Part shown: positions 16,406-22,988 of the stretch, piece after piece
How positions within the stretch are numbered: position 1 is the first letter of the stretch
How the letters are laid out: each line of letters opens with the position of its first letter
NCBI RefSeq assembly: GCF_946481715.1
Contig: NZ_CAMLOV010000084.1
Location: forward strand, 1 to 22,988
Length of the DNA: 22,988 nt
Source of the DNA: an uncultured Mucilaginibacter sp.
Lineage (GTDB): Bacteria; Bacteroidota; Bacteroidia; Sphingobacteriales; Sphingobacteriaceae
Reading direction: 5' to 3'
Translations under genes and position numbers: made by a program
Notes under the pieces: model-generated
The model's input: the letters and a program-made list of their open reading frames with translations, nothing else
Databases searched by the model: none
What the model was told of the DNA's origin: nothing

Positions 16406-17179
16406 ATGACTATAAACTGCATTGCCGTTGATGATGAGCCACTGGCCCTGGGGCTGGTGTGCGCCTTTATTGAGCAAACCCCGTTTTTAACCCTGGTGGG
16501 CAAATACGGCAGCGCGGTAGAAGCCCTTGGCGGCTTGCAGCAACACAAAGTAGACCTGATTTTTTTGGATATACAGATGCCCAATCTAAACGGCATCGAA
16601 CTGGCACGCGTGCTGGATGCCCGCGGGCCGAGCAAACCGCGCATCATTTTTACTACAGCCTACAACCAGTTTGCGCTGGAAGGATACCGCGTAGATGCGC
16701 TGGATTACCTGTTGAAACCTTTTAATTACGAAGAATTTTTGCATGCCGCCAACAAAGCTTTGGCTTATGCCGAACTGCTTAACAAATCAAACAACCCGGC
16801 ACCGGTAGCCGCTGCCCCAACGACCGAAGCTGCCCCCGTTGCCATAGAACATGTAGAAGACGACTACCTCTTCATCAAGGTAGAATACCAGCTGGTACGC
16901 ATAGCCCTAAGCGATATCCTGTACCTCGAAAGCCTGAAGGATTATGTAAAAGTGTTCCTCAAAAACTCGGATAAAGCCATCCTCACCCTCAGCAGCCTGA
17001 AAGCGCTGGAAGAAAAACTACCCGCCAAACGCTTTATGCGCGTACACCGCTCATACATCGTATCGCTGGATAAAATAAATTCCATCACCCGAAACGCCTT
17101 GCAAATAGGCAAAATAAACATCACCGTAGGCGATCAGTATAAGGATGCGTTTAACGTTTTTTTGAGCAGGTGGGTGTAG
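16406..17179 (+). CDS. LytTR-family response regulator
   Basis: A 257-residue transcription regulator. The receiver domain is at about 1-120, with the acidic pair Asp9/Asp10 (VDDEP), phosphoacceptor Asp55 (FLDIQMPN) and Lys104 (LLKPF). An Ala/Pro-rich linker at about 118-143 (PAPVAAAPTTEAAP) leads to a LytTR DNA-binding domain at about 150-255 (YLESLKDYVKV, FMRVHRSYIV). It is phosphorylated by the adjacent kinase and would bind paired direct repeats near promoters. Targets are not proven; the divergent barrel gene and the phased repeats at 17360-17396 are candidates. Confidence 0.94.
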   Translation: MTINCIAVDDEPLALGLVCAFIEQTPFLTLVGKYGSAVEALGGLQQHKVDLIFLDIQMPNLNGIELARVLDARGPSKPRIIFTTAYNQFALEGYRVDALDYLLKPFNYEEFLHAANKALAYAELLNKSNNPAPVAAAPTTEAAPVAIEHVEDDYLFIKVEYQLVRIALSDILYLESLKDYVKVFLKNSDKAILTLSSLKALEEKLPAKRFMRVHRSYIVSLDKINSITRNALQIGKINITVGDQYKDAFNVFLSRWV

Positions 17180-17359
17180 TTAATGGTGTGCTGAGACACT
17201 GACTACAGCCTAAAGTGGAATTAATGCCTATCTGTTATGATATTCAAAACACTGGTAACTCATGTTGTAACATAGCTTCTAAATATGTAGGGCGTTCTAC
17301 TTATTCATCAGACCCTCAATGATGAAAATCAACTTCTATCAATGCAATCCCCAATTTTG

Positions 17360-17396
17360 AATCGGTATTAATCGATGAAATCTTCCTCTAATCGGT
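17360..17396. promoter_or_regulatory. Phased AATCGRT direct repeats, possible regulator site
   Basis: AATCGGT at 17360, AATCGAT at 17370 and AATCGGT at 17390 are spaced 10 and 20 bp, i.e. on one DNA face. They lie just upstream of the DUF4286 promoter element and downstream of the LytTR regulator gene. An operator role is inference. The rest of the 17180-17423 gap shows nothing I recognise. Confidence 0.35.
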
Positions 17397-17411
17397 GTAG
17401 TCAAAAAAATG

Positions 17412-17419
17412 TACTTTTG
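17412..17419 (+). promoter_or_regulatory. -7 element (TACTTTTG) of the DUF4286-rfbC unit
   Basis: An exact TAnnTTTG match ending only 4 nt before the ATG at 17424. In Bacteroidota the transcript starts a few bases after this element, so the message would be leaderless or nearly so. No clear -33 TTG is seen at the usual distance. Confidence 0.5.
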
Positions 17420-17423
17420 CCCC

Positions 17424-17726
17424 ATGATTATTTATAACGAAACCTTTATTCTGGAAGATACAGTTGAGCAGGAGTGGCTTGCCTGGATAAAAGAAGTTCA
17501 GGTCCCTGCCATTATGGCTACGGGCTGCTTTAGCTCGCACCAAATATTAACTATTATAGATTCGCCAAACGACGGCATTACATATTGCGTGCAATATATG
17601 GCCGATACGCTGGAGAAATTCCAGGAATATTACCGCATGCACCTGTTCCGGTTTCAGGAGATACACCAGGAGCGCTTTGCCGAGCGGTTTGTGATATTTA
17701 CCACCGTAATGAAAACTGTAGATTAG
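17424..17726 (+). CDS. DUF4286-family protein
   Basis: A 100-residue cytoplasmic protein, MIIYNETFILEDTVEQEWL through RFVIFTTVMKTVD. I recognise the DUF4286 pattern: an N-terminal IIYNVT-like strand, a V...W..W....H/P...M..G segment, and a C-terminal H...RF.ERFV.F.T.M. This looks like a small ferredoxin-like alpha/beta fold; the function is unknown. The start at 17424 is chosen over the ATG five codons upstream because the latter overlaps the promoter element. Its stop is 4 nt before rfbC, so the two are almost certainly co-transcribed. Confidence 0.85.
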   Translation: MIIYNETFILEDTVEQEWLAWIKEVQVPAIMATGCFSSHQILTIIDSPNDGITYCVQYMADTLEKFQEYYRMHLFRFQEIHQERFAERFVIFTTVMKTVD

Positions 17727-17730
17727 CCCC

Positions 17731-18285
17731 ATGACTGTTACCGAAACCATAATACCCGGCGTACTTATACTGGAGCCACGGGTATTTACCGATGACCGCG
17801 GCTACTTTTTTGAAAGCTACAGCAAACGTACCCTTGCCGAAGTTGGCATAGGGGCCGATTTTATACAGGATAACCAATCCATGTCACAAAAAGGTACTGT
17901 TAGGGGCCTGCATGCGCAGGCACACCCATTTGCACAAGGCAAATTAGTGCGCGTATTGCAGGGCAGTGTAATGGATGTTGCTGTTGATGCCCGCATTGGC
18001 TCGCCAACATATGGCAGGCACGTTGCGGTTGAACTGAGTGCCGCCAATAATTTACAGCTATGGGTACCTCCCGGTTGCCTGCATGGCTTTGTTACGCTGG
18101 AAGACAATACCATATTTGCATATAAAGTAACCAACTATTACGATAAAGCATCAGAAACAGGTGTACTTTGGAACGACCCTGAGCTGGCCATAGGCTGGGG
18201 CATTGCCGATACAGATGCTGTGGTGTCTGCAAAAGACCAGGTACTGCCTACTTTTGCCGAATGGGAGAGCCCGTTTACTACTTAA
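17731..18285 (+). CDS. rfbC: dTDP-4-dehydrorhamnose 3,5-epimerase (RmlC)
   Basis: A 184-residue cupin enzyme converting dTDP-4-dehydro-6-deoxy-glucose to dTDP-4-dehydrorhamnose, third step of dTDP-L-rhamnose synthesis for cell-surface glycans. The expected features are present: FTDDRGYFFESY, RGLH with catalytic His61, KLVRVLQG (Lys71), PPGCLHGF, Tyr131 (AYKVTNYY) and Asp169 of the His-Asp dyad (SAKDQ). One oddity is RGLHAQ, where most members have an aromatic residue after the His. It is cytoplasmic. It pairs with the DUF4286 gene and is followed by a terminator. rfbA, rfbB and rfbD are not in the window. A related sugar-epimerase role cannot be excluded, but the core residues favour RmlC. 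Confidence 0.92.
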   Translation: MTVTETIIPGVLILEPRVFTDDRGYFFESYSKRTLAEVGIGADFIQDNQSMSQKGTVRGLHAQAHPFAQGKLVRVLQGSVMDVAVDARIGSPTYGRHVAVELSAANNLQLWVPPGCLHGFVTLEDNTIFAYKVTNYYDKASETGVLWNDPELAIGWGIADTDAVVSAKDQVLPTFAEWESPFTT

Positions 18286-18310
18286 TTAAAGCCACCCAAT
18301 AAAATAACAG

Positions 18311-18340
18311 AACGCACTGCTTAAAAATAGTGCGTTTTTT
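18311..18340 (+). terminator. Rho-independent terminator after rfbC
   Basis: AACGCACT (18311-18318) pairs perfectly with AGTGCGTT (18329-18336) across a 10-nt loop, followed by a T-run to 18340. It begins 25 nt past the rfbC stop. Confidence 0.85.
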
Positions 18341-18481
18341 GTTACCGTATTTTTGTGCTGACATATTCCTATAAATGATTGCAGCCCGGGCGTAGTGAGC
18401 TTGTCGTTAAAAGTTATCAACAAATTATCGAAACATTAACTCAAAAGTAACTTTTGTGTCATCTTTTTCGTAAATATGTAA

Positions 18482-18535
18482 ACTTAACAAATACAGACTA
18501 ACACTTAACTCACTTAACCACTTACATTACTTAAC
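18482..18535 (+). repeat. Repeated ACTTAAC units in the M57 gene leader
   Basis: ACTTAAC occurs at 18482, 18503, 18512 and 18529, with a variant ACTTACA at 18520. The last four are spaced 8-9 bp and end 8 nt before the ATG. The leader is almost free of G. The promoter is not clear: TATTTTTG at 18348 and a TAACTTTTG-like word at 18448 are candidates. Confidence 0.7.
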
Positions 18536-18543
18536 ACATTTCT

Positions 18544-19377
18544 ATGAAAACTAATTTCCTATTTAAAACCGGCTTTGCGGCAGTGGTTGTATCAACCGTG
18601 CTTTTCGCTTGCCAAAAAAACACAAAAACTGCTGAGACAACGCCAGCCTCTTCAACAGAAGTATCGGCTAAGGTAAAGCAAGATATTGCTAACATGGGAT
18701 TCAGCACAACCGATGTACATAAAGTAGAAGGTGGCTACCTCGTAGAGGGCGATATCCTTTTAACAGAAGAAAATTTTGCCGAAGCCAGCACCAGCCCGGT
18801 TTTACGCATCGCCGAATCTGAGCAGTACCGAACCACCAATCTGGTAAAAAAATTACCTCGTACAGTAACCATATCCGTATCAAATTTACCAACAGTTTAT
18901 GCCACTGCCACTGCTAATGCAGTTGCACGTTACAACGCGCTAAACTTAACATTAAAATTCCAGGTGGTTGCTTCAAGGGGACAGATAGATGTAGTTGGCT
19001 TTAACCAAGGCCCAAGCGGTGGCTATATCACTTTAGGTTCATCTGGTTTCCCAACAAAAGCCGGCGAGCCATACAAACAAATTAAAATGAACACCAACGA
19101 GCAGGCTTACGGTAGCAATCCTGATGTTAATTATTTAACTTCAGTTTTACAACACGAATTAGGTCATTGCATCGGCTTCCGCCATACCGATTATTTCGAC
19201 CGGTCTTACAGCTGCGGTGGTACGCCAACAAACGAAGGTGCTTCAAACATTGGCGCTATACTTATCCCGGGCACGCCATCAGGTGCTGATGCAAACTCGT
19301 GGATGCTGGCCTGCTCAAACGGCGGCGACCGCACTTTCAACACCAACGATAAAGTTGCGCTTAACTACTTATACTAA
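18544..19377 (+). CDS. M57-family (HEIGH-type) zinc metallopeptidase lipoprotein
   Basis: A 277-residue exported lipoprotein. The signal peptide ends at the lipobox VLFAC (Cys23), followed by a Thr/Ser-rich linker. A conserved N-terminal part precedes the catalytic domain. The zinc motif HELGHCIGFRHTDY spans residues 204-217: His204, Glu205, His208 and His214, matching the extended metzincin-type HExxHxxGxxH. I recognise Peptidase_M57 (dual-action HEIGH metallopeptidase, PF12388), found mainly in Bacteroidota and related to protealysin/astacin-like folds. It is anchored to the outer or inner membrane, presumably facing outward. The substrate is unknown. It is transcribed ahead of the S8-like T9SS cargo gene with a strong hairpin between them. 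Confidence 0.9.
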   Translation: MKTNFLFKTGFAAVVVSTVLFACQKNTKTAETTPASSTEVSAKVKQDIANMGFSTTDVHKVEGGYLVEGDILLTEENFAEASTSPVLRIAESEQYRTTNLVKKLPRTVTISVSNLPTVYATATANAVARYNALNLTLKFQVVASRGQIDVVGFNQGPSGGYITLGSSGFPTKAGEPYKQIKMNTNEQAYGSNPDVNYLTSVLQHELGHCIGFRHTDYFDRSYSCGGTPTNEGASNIGAILIPGTPSGADANSWMLACSNGGDRTFNTNDKVALNYLY

Positions 19378-19409
19378 GTTAAAATTTATTAAAATTAAGT
19401 GTTAGTTTT

Positions 19410-19440
19410 ACATAAAGGGGAGTTTTACTCCCCTTTATGT
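19410..19440 (+). terminator. 14-bp perfect hairpin between the M57 and S8-like genes
   Basis: Positions 19410-19423 (ACATAAAGGGGAGT) and 19427-19440 are exact reverse complements around a TTT loop. It lies 32 nt past the M57 stop and 6 nt before the S8-like start codon. No T-run longer than two follows, so it may be a terminator, an attenuator or a translation-controlling hairpin. Confidence 0.6.
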
Positions 19441-19446
19441 TGTTAT

Positions 19447-22263
19447 ATGCCTATGTTAAAAAAGGGGATCTGCCTTTTGCTGTTACTTGTAAGCTTTGTG
19501 TTTTGCGAAGCCCAAACTACCCGTGCCGATAAAAGGATCAACGCCTTTTATTCGGCTAATAAAATGGGCGCTGAAAAGCAGCCCGACAGCCTGTACTATT
19601 ACCTTGTAAATATTAAAAACCCTGCAACATTTACCACACAGAAAGCCCGCCCCGTAAAAAGGGTGTCTTATAATTATTATGTGGTTTCCTCAACTCAAAA
19701 GTTAACTGCCGATGGCAATATGGCAATTGTTGCCCCCGCAAACTCGCTTTGGAAAGCGGATGACGGGGTGGTCAAATTAATCGCAGAACACCCCAACAGC
19801 TCAAAACTTATAACGCTTGTACTGAAAAAAGCCGATGAGAGCAGCCTCGCAAGGTTACGCCGCGCTACCACTATCATCGGCACAAATGGCAACGCCATCA
19901 CCATAAAAATTCCCTTAAAACATCTTAGCGCGGTATTGGCTAATGACAATATCGCCTTTGCTGGTCTGGTGCGTAAAGCACATACCGAACTGGCGATAGA
20001 TAACATCGACCTTGCTGTAAACAATATCTCGGCAATTACCGGTAATTACCCCGGCATAAACGGCAGCGGCATTAATGTAAGCTTAAAAGAAGAAAACTAC
20101 GACGAAACAGATATAGACCTGATGGGGCGTTCGTTTGCTGCGGCCTCTGTATCGCCAAACGTTTCGGGTCATGCCAACATTATGGCAACCCTAATTGGCG
20201 GCAATGGCAATTCGTATATAAAAGGGCTGGGCGCTGCACCTGCAGTAAAATTCACCTCTTCGGATTTTGCCCGATTAGCGCCTGATAGCACGCCAAACTT
20301 TAAAAATCACCACATAAGCGTTCAAAACCACTCGTACGGCGTGGGCATCGAAAACTTTTACGGGATAGAAGCTGCCGCGTATGATGCGCAACTGTACGAG
20401 CAAGATACACTGGTGCATGTATTCTCGTCGGGTAATGTTGGTACCGCCACACCGGAGACAGGTATTTACAACGGATTAAGCAATGTGGCTAATCTCTCCG
20501 GCACCTTTAAACAAGCTAAAAACGTGCTGGTAATTGGCGGCACCGGCCGTACCAACGTACCCGAAACGTTAAGTTCATCCGGTCCGGCTTACGATGGGCG
20601 TGTGAAGCCCGAACTGGTTGCCGATGGCGAAGACGGCACATCCGGCGCGGCGGCGCTGGCCTCGGGTACGGTTGCCTTATTGCAACAGGCCTACAAAAAG
20701 CAATATCAAAAACTGCCATCGGGCGCATTGATCAAAAGCGCACTAATTACCGCTGCCGATGATATTGGGCAACCTGCGGTAGATTTTAAAACCGGTTACG
20801 GCAAATTAAACGCGTTGGAAGCGGCAAGGATTTTAAACGAGGGCAGGTTTAAAGCAGGTACCGTAAGCAACAAGGGGCAAAGCAGTTATCAAATTACCGT
20901 GCCTGCCAACAGCAGCCTGTTAAAAATATCCTTAGTGTGGAACGATGCCCCGGCAGCGTTGAATGCCCCATTAGCGTTAATAAACGACCTTGACCTAACC
21001 GTTACTACCCCATCGGGCCAAACCGTACTGCCATGGGTACTCAGCAGCTATCCTTCGGCAGATTCGCTCGCGAAACTTGCAACACGCGGGCGCGATACCC
21101 TGAACAACGCCGAGCAGGTTACCCTGCAAAACCCCGAAACAGGCGTTTATACCATCAGCGTAAAAGGCAGCCGCGTAGCAACAGGCACGCAGCCCTTCTC
21201 TATAACTTACTCGGCCATAGCAGCCAACCATTTCGAGTGGGTATTCCCCTTAACCAATAACCAGCTATTTGCGGGTGAGGATAATTACCTACACTGGCAA
21301 AACACCTACAGCACCGCAAGTGGGCAACTAAGCGTAAGCTACAACCATGGTGCCACCTGGCAGCCCGTTGCCAATGTTAACCTGGCCGACGGTTTTTACA
21401 AATGGGCTCCGCCCGATACCTTTACACAGGCTATGCTGAGGTTAACCATTAACGGCGGCGATCATATAAGCCCGGAGTTTACTATCTCCAGGCCGCTTAC
21501 CATTAACGTGGGTTACAACTGCGCCGATGGAACGCTTTTGCACTGGAGCCCGCAGCCCGGCGCCACGGGTTATATCATATACAGCATCAAAAACGATATT
21601 TTACAGGCGCTGGTTACAACCGCCGATACAACTATCATCATTCCGGCTGCAATGCAAACATCAAATTATTTTGCGGTGAGTGCTATGGGCAATGGCTTCG
21701 AAGGGATAAAGAGTTACACCATTGATGCTACTACGCAAGGCGTGGGCTGCTACATAAAAACCCTGTTGGCCAATGTAACCTCAGATAGCAAAATACAACT
21801 AACACTATCAGTTGGCAGTGTGGTAAACCTGAAAGAAATCACTTGGGAAAAGCTTATCGGCACAGATAAATACCAACCTATGGGCACTACGGCCGTAGCT
21901 GCAAATGCACTTATTTACCAGTTTACAGATGTCTCGCCAAGAAAGGGCATCAACTACTACCGGGCAAAACTTGCCACTACCGATAGCAAAATTATTTATT
22001 CGGATAATGCCAACGCTGTACTGCTGCACGGCCAACAATTTACCTTGTACCCTAACCCGGTTACCACGCGTCTAAATGTTTTGAGCGGCGACCTTAAAGA
22101 TTACGAGCTGAAATTGTGCGATACCATGGGTATTTTACGATTCGACAAAACCTTTAACGGGCTGCAAAACGAGATACCCTTAAACATACCCCCTGGTGTA
22201 TATGCCTGTACCATTTCGCTTAATGGCAGCGTACTTTACAAAGGGAAGGTAGTTAAGCTTTAG
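19447..22263 (+). CDS. S8 subtilase-like secreted protein with T9SS sorting domain
   Basis: A 938-residue exported protein. The ATG at 19447 (or 19453) gives a signal peptide ending FCEAQ; starting further upstream would require reading through the 14-bp hairpin. After a prodomain-like region (about 25-195), the S8-like domain spans about 200-480: Asn330 in FSSGNVG matches the oxyanion Asn and Ser399 in DGTSGAAALA matches the nucleophile. The usual DxG aspartate and HGTH histidine appear replaced (see findings). A P-domain-like beta sandwich (LVWNDAPAAL, NDLDLTVTTPSG) and Ig/Fn3-like parts follow. The last 75 residues, from FTLYPNPVTTRLNVL to GKVVKL, are a type A T9SS C-terminal sorting domain, so it should cross the outer membrane and be surface-attached or released. 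Confidence 0.85.
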   Translation: MPMLKKGICLLLLLVSFVFCEAQTTRADKRINAFYSANKMGAEKQPDSLYYYLVNIKNPATFTTQKARPVKRVSYNYYVVSSTQKLTADGNMAIVAPANSLWKADDGVVKLIAEHPNSSKLITLVLKKADESSLARLRRATTIIGTNGNAITIKIPLKHLSAVLANDNIAFAGLVRKAHTELAIDNIDLAVNNISAITGNYPGINGSGINVSLKEENYDETDIDLMGRSFAAASVSPNVSGHANIMATLIGGNGNSYIKGLGAAPAVKFTSSDFARLAPDSTPNFKNHHISVQNHSYGVGIENFYGIEAAAYDAQLYEQDTLVHVFSSGNVGTATPETGIYNGLSNVANLSGTFKQAKNVLVIGGTGRTNVPETLSSSGPAYDGRVKPELVADGEDGTSGAAALASGTVALLQQAYKKQYQKLPSGALIKSALITAADDIGQPAVDFKTGYGKLNALEAARILNEGRFKAGTVSNKGQSSYQITVPANSSLLKISLVWNDAPAALNAPLALINDLDLTVTTPSGQTVLPWVLSSYPSADSLAKLATRGRDTLNNAEQVTLQNPETGVYTISVKGSRVATGTQPFSITYSAIAANHFEWVFPLTNNQLFAGEDNYLHWQNTYSTASGQLSVSYNHGATWQPVANVNLADGFYKWAPPDTFTQAMLRLTINGGDHISPEFTISRPLTINVGYNCADGTLLHWSPQPGATGYIIYSIKNDILQALVTTADTTIIIPAAMQTSNYFAVSAMGNGFEGIKSYTIDATTQGVGCYIKTLLANVTSDSKIQLTLSVGSVVNLKEITWEKLIGTDKYQPMGTTAVAANALIYQFTDVSPRKGINYYRAKLATTDSKIIYSDNANAVLLHGQQFTLYPNPVTTRLNVLSGDLKDYELKLCDTMGILRFDKTFNGLQNEIPLNIPPGVYACTISLNGSVLYKGKVVKL

Positions 22264-22373
22264 TAACAATATTGTGATTTTAACACTCTAAGAGCTGTTT
22301 TTAACACTATTTAACAAGTTCTGTTTCTTCTACTAAGAATTTAGTTATATCTTGCAGCCTCTAAACCACCTCT

Positions 22374-22988
22374 ATGAAAATTACCTTTACCGCACTATTA
22401 CTACTCTGCTTTTGTTCATTTACCTCCCTTGCGCAAAAAAATTATTCTGTAAAAGGTAACATCCGCGATTCGGTTGCTAACGTTGGGCTACAAAACAGTT
22501 CGGTAAGTGTTTTAAATGCAAAAGATTCAACGCTGCGCAAATTTACGCATGCCGGCAGCAGCGGCGCATTCAATATAGCTAACATTGGCAAAGGCAAATT
22601 CATCCTGCTCGTTACCTACCCGGATTATGCCGACTATGTAGAAAAATTCACCTTAGATTCTGTGCATACCGAATATGCTTTTGGCAATATCAATATGTCG
22701 CTAAAATCGCGGTTGCTGAAAGAAGTATTGATAAAAGGAAGCGTAGCCGCCATTAAAATAAAAGGAGATACTACCGAATACAATGCAAAAGCATTTGTAA
22801 TACAGCCAAACTCGAAGGTGGAAGACCTGTTGAAACAACTCCCCGGCATACAGGTAGATAAGGACGGTAAAATAACCGCACAAGGGCAAACCGTTACAAA
22901 GGTTTTGGTTGATGGTGAAGAGTTTTTTGGCGACGACCCAACCCTCGTTACCAAAAACATCCGCGGCGATATGGTGGATAAGGTGCAG
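22374..22988 (+). CDS. N-terminal part of a second TonB-dependent/outer-membrane barrel protein
   Basis: The frame runs from the ATG at 22374 to the window end, giving 205 residues of a longer protein. The signal peptide ends SLAQ at residue 21. A carboxypeptidase-regulatory-like domain (VKGNIRDSVANVGL, GAFNIANIGKGKF) spans about 24-112. A plug start (VEDLLKQLPGIQVDKDGKIT, VLVDGEEFFGDD) spans about 125-205. It resembles the barrel protein encoded at 12244-15066 closely in plug motifs, so the two are paralogues of one family. The missing part should be about 700 residues of barrel. It follows the S8-like gene by 110 nt. The region holds TATATCTTG at about 22346, a weak -7-like word. Confidence 0.88.
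   Translation, partial: MKITFTALLLLCFCSFTSLAQKNYSVKGNIRDSVANVGLQNSSVSVLNAKDSTLRKFTHAGSSGAFNIANIGKGKFILLVTYPDYADYVEKFTLDSVHTEYAFGNINMSLKSRLLKEVLIKGSVAAIKIKGDTTEYNAKAFVIQPNSKVEDLLKQLPGIQVDKDGKITAQGQTVTKVLVDGEEFFGDDPTLVTKNIRGDMVDKVQ

Noticed and set aside
18348..18355. TATTTTTG as the M57 gene promoter
   Set aside because: It matches TAnnTTTG but lies just past the rfbC terminator, has no -33 TTG at the right distance and would leave a leader of about 190 nt; not called as a feature.
22634..22960. 108-codon open frame on the minus strand at the window end
   Set aside because: Antisense to the plug domain of the second barrel protein, which is clearly the coding frame.

Overview
The window looks like a chromosomal segment from a Bacteroidota bacterium, most likely family Sphingobacteriaceae (a Mucilaginibacter/Pedobacter-type genome). 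This is inferred from gene content and signals, not from a database match. The indicators are an rpmB-rpmG-DUF4295-ftsY-rimO-bshC run, two SusC/TonB-type outer-membrane barrels, a type IX secretion (T9SS) C-terminal sorting domain, a LytS/LytTR pair, promoter-like TAnnTTTG elements, and start codons mostly without Shine-Dalgarno sequences.

Layout. Positions 1-486 hold the 3' end of a YD-repeat-like gene (+). From 565 to 15066 everything reads on the minus strand. In transcription order this is a TonB-dependent barrel protein (15066-12244), a DoxX-like membrane protein, a secreted GH2 glycosidase, the ribosomal block rpmB-rpmG-DUF4295 with a strong terminator, then ftsY, rimO, bshC, an RBBP9-like hydrolase, an NHL-propeller lipoprotein and an Ldh-family dehydrogenase. 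From 15327 everything reads on the plus strand: a LytS-type histidine kinase and LytTR response regulator divergent from the barrel gene, a DUF4286 gene with rfbC, an M57 zinc-peptidase lipoprotein, an S8-like T9SS cargo protein, and the first 205 codons of a second barrel protein related to the first.

Functional themes. The centre (3856-8959) is core housekeeping: ribosomal proteins L28 and L33, SRP receptor, S12 methylthiotransferase and bacillithiol synthesis. The flanks are cell-envelope functions: outer-membrane uptake, glycan hydrolysis, secreted peptidases and two-component signalling. Intergenic gaps in the housekeeping block carry dispersed-repeat-like DNA: a perfect 27-bp-arm palindrome between ftsY and rimO, and short-period tandem repeats directly 5' of the bshC and ftsY start codons.

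I see no convincing new multi-gene system. The items most worth a second look are the S8-like protein with apparently replaced catalytic Asp and His, the repeats that form the bshC and ftsY leaders, the long palindrome, the 14-bp hairpin just upstream of the S8 start, and phased ATCGRT repeats next to an apparently leaderless promoter. No tRNA, rRNA, CRISPR array or intact insertion sequence was recognised, and no gene-free stretch exceeds 300 bases.
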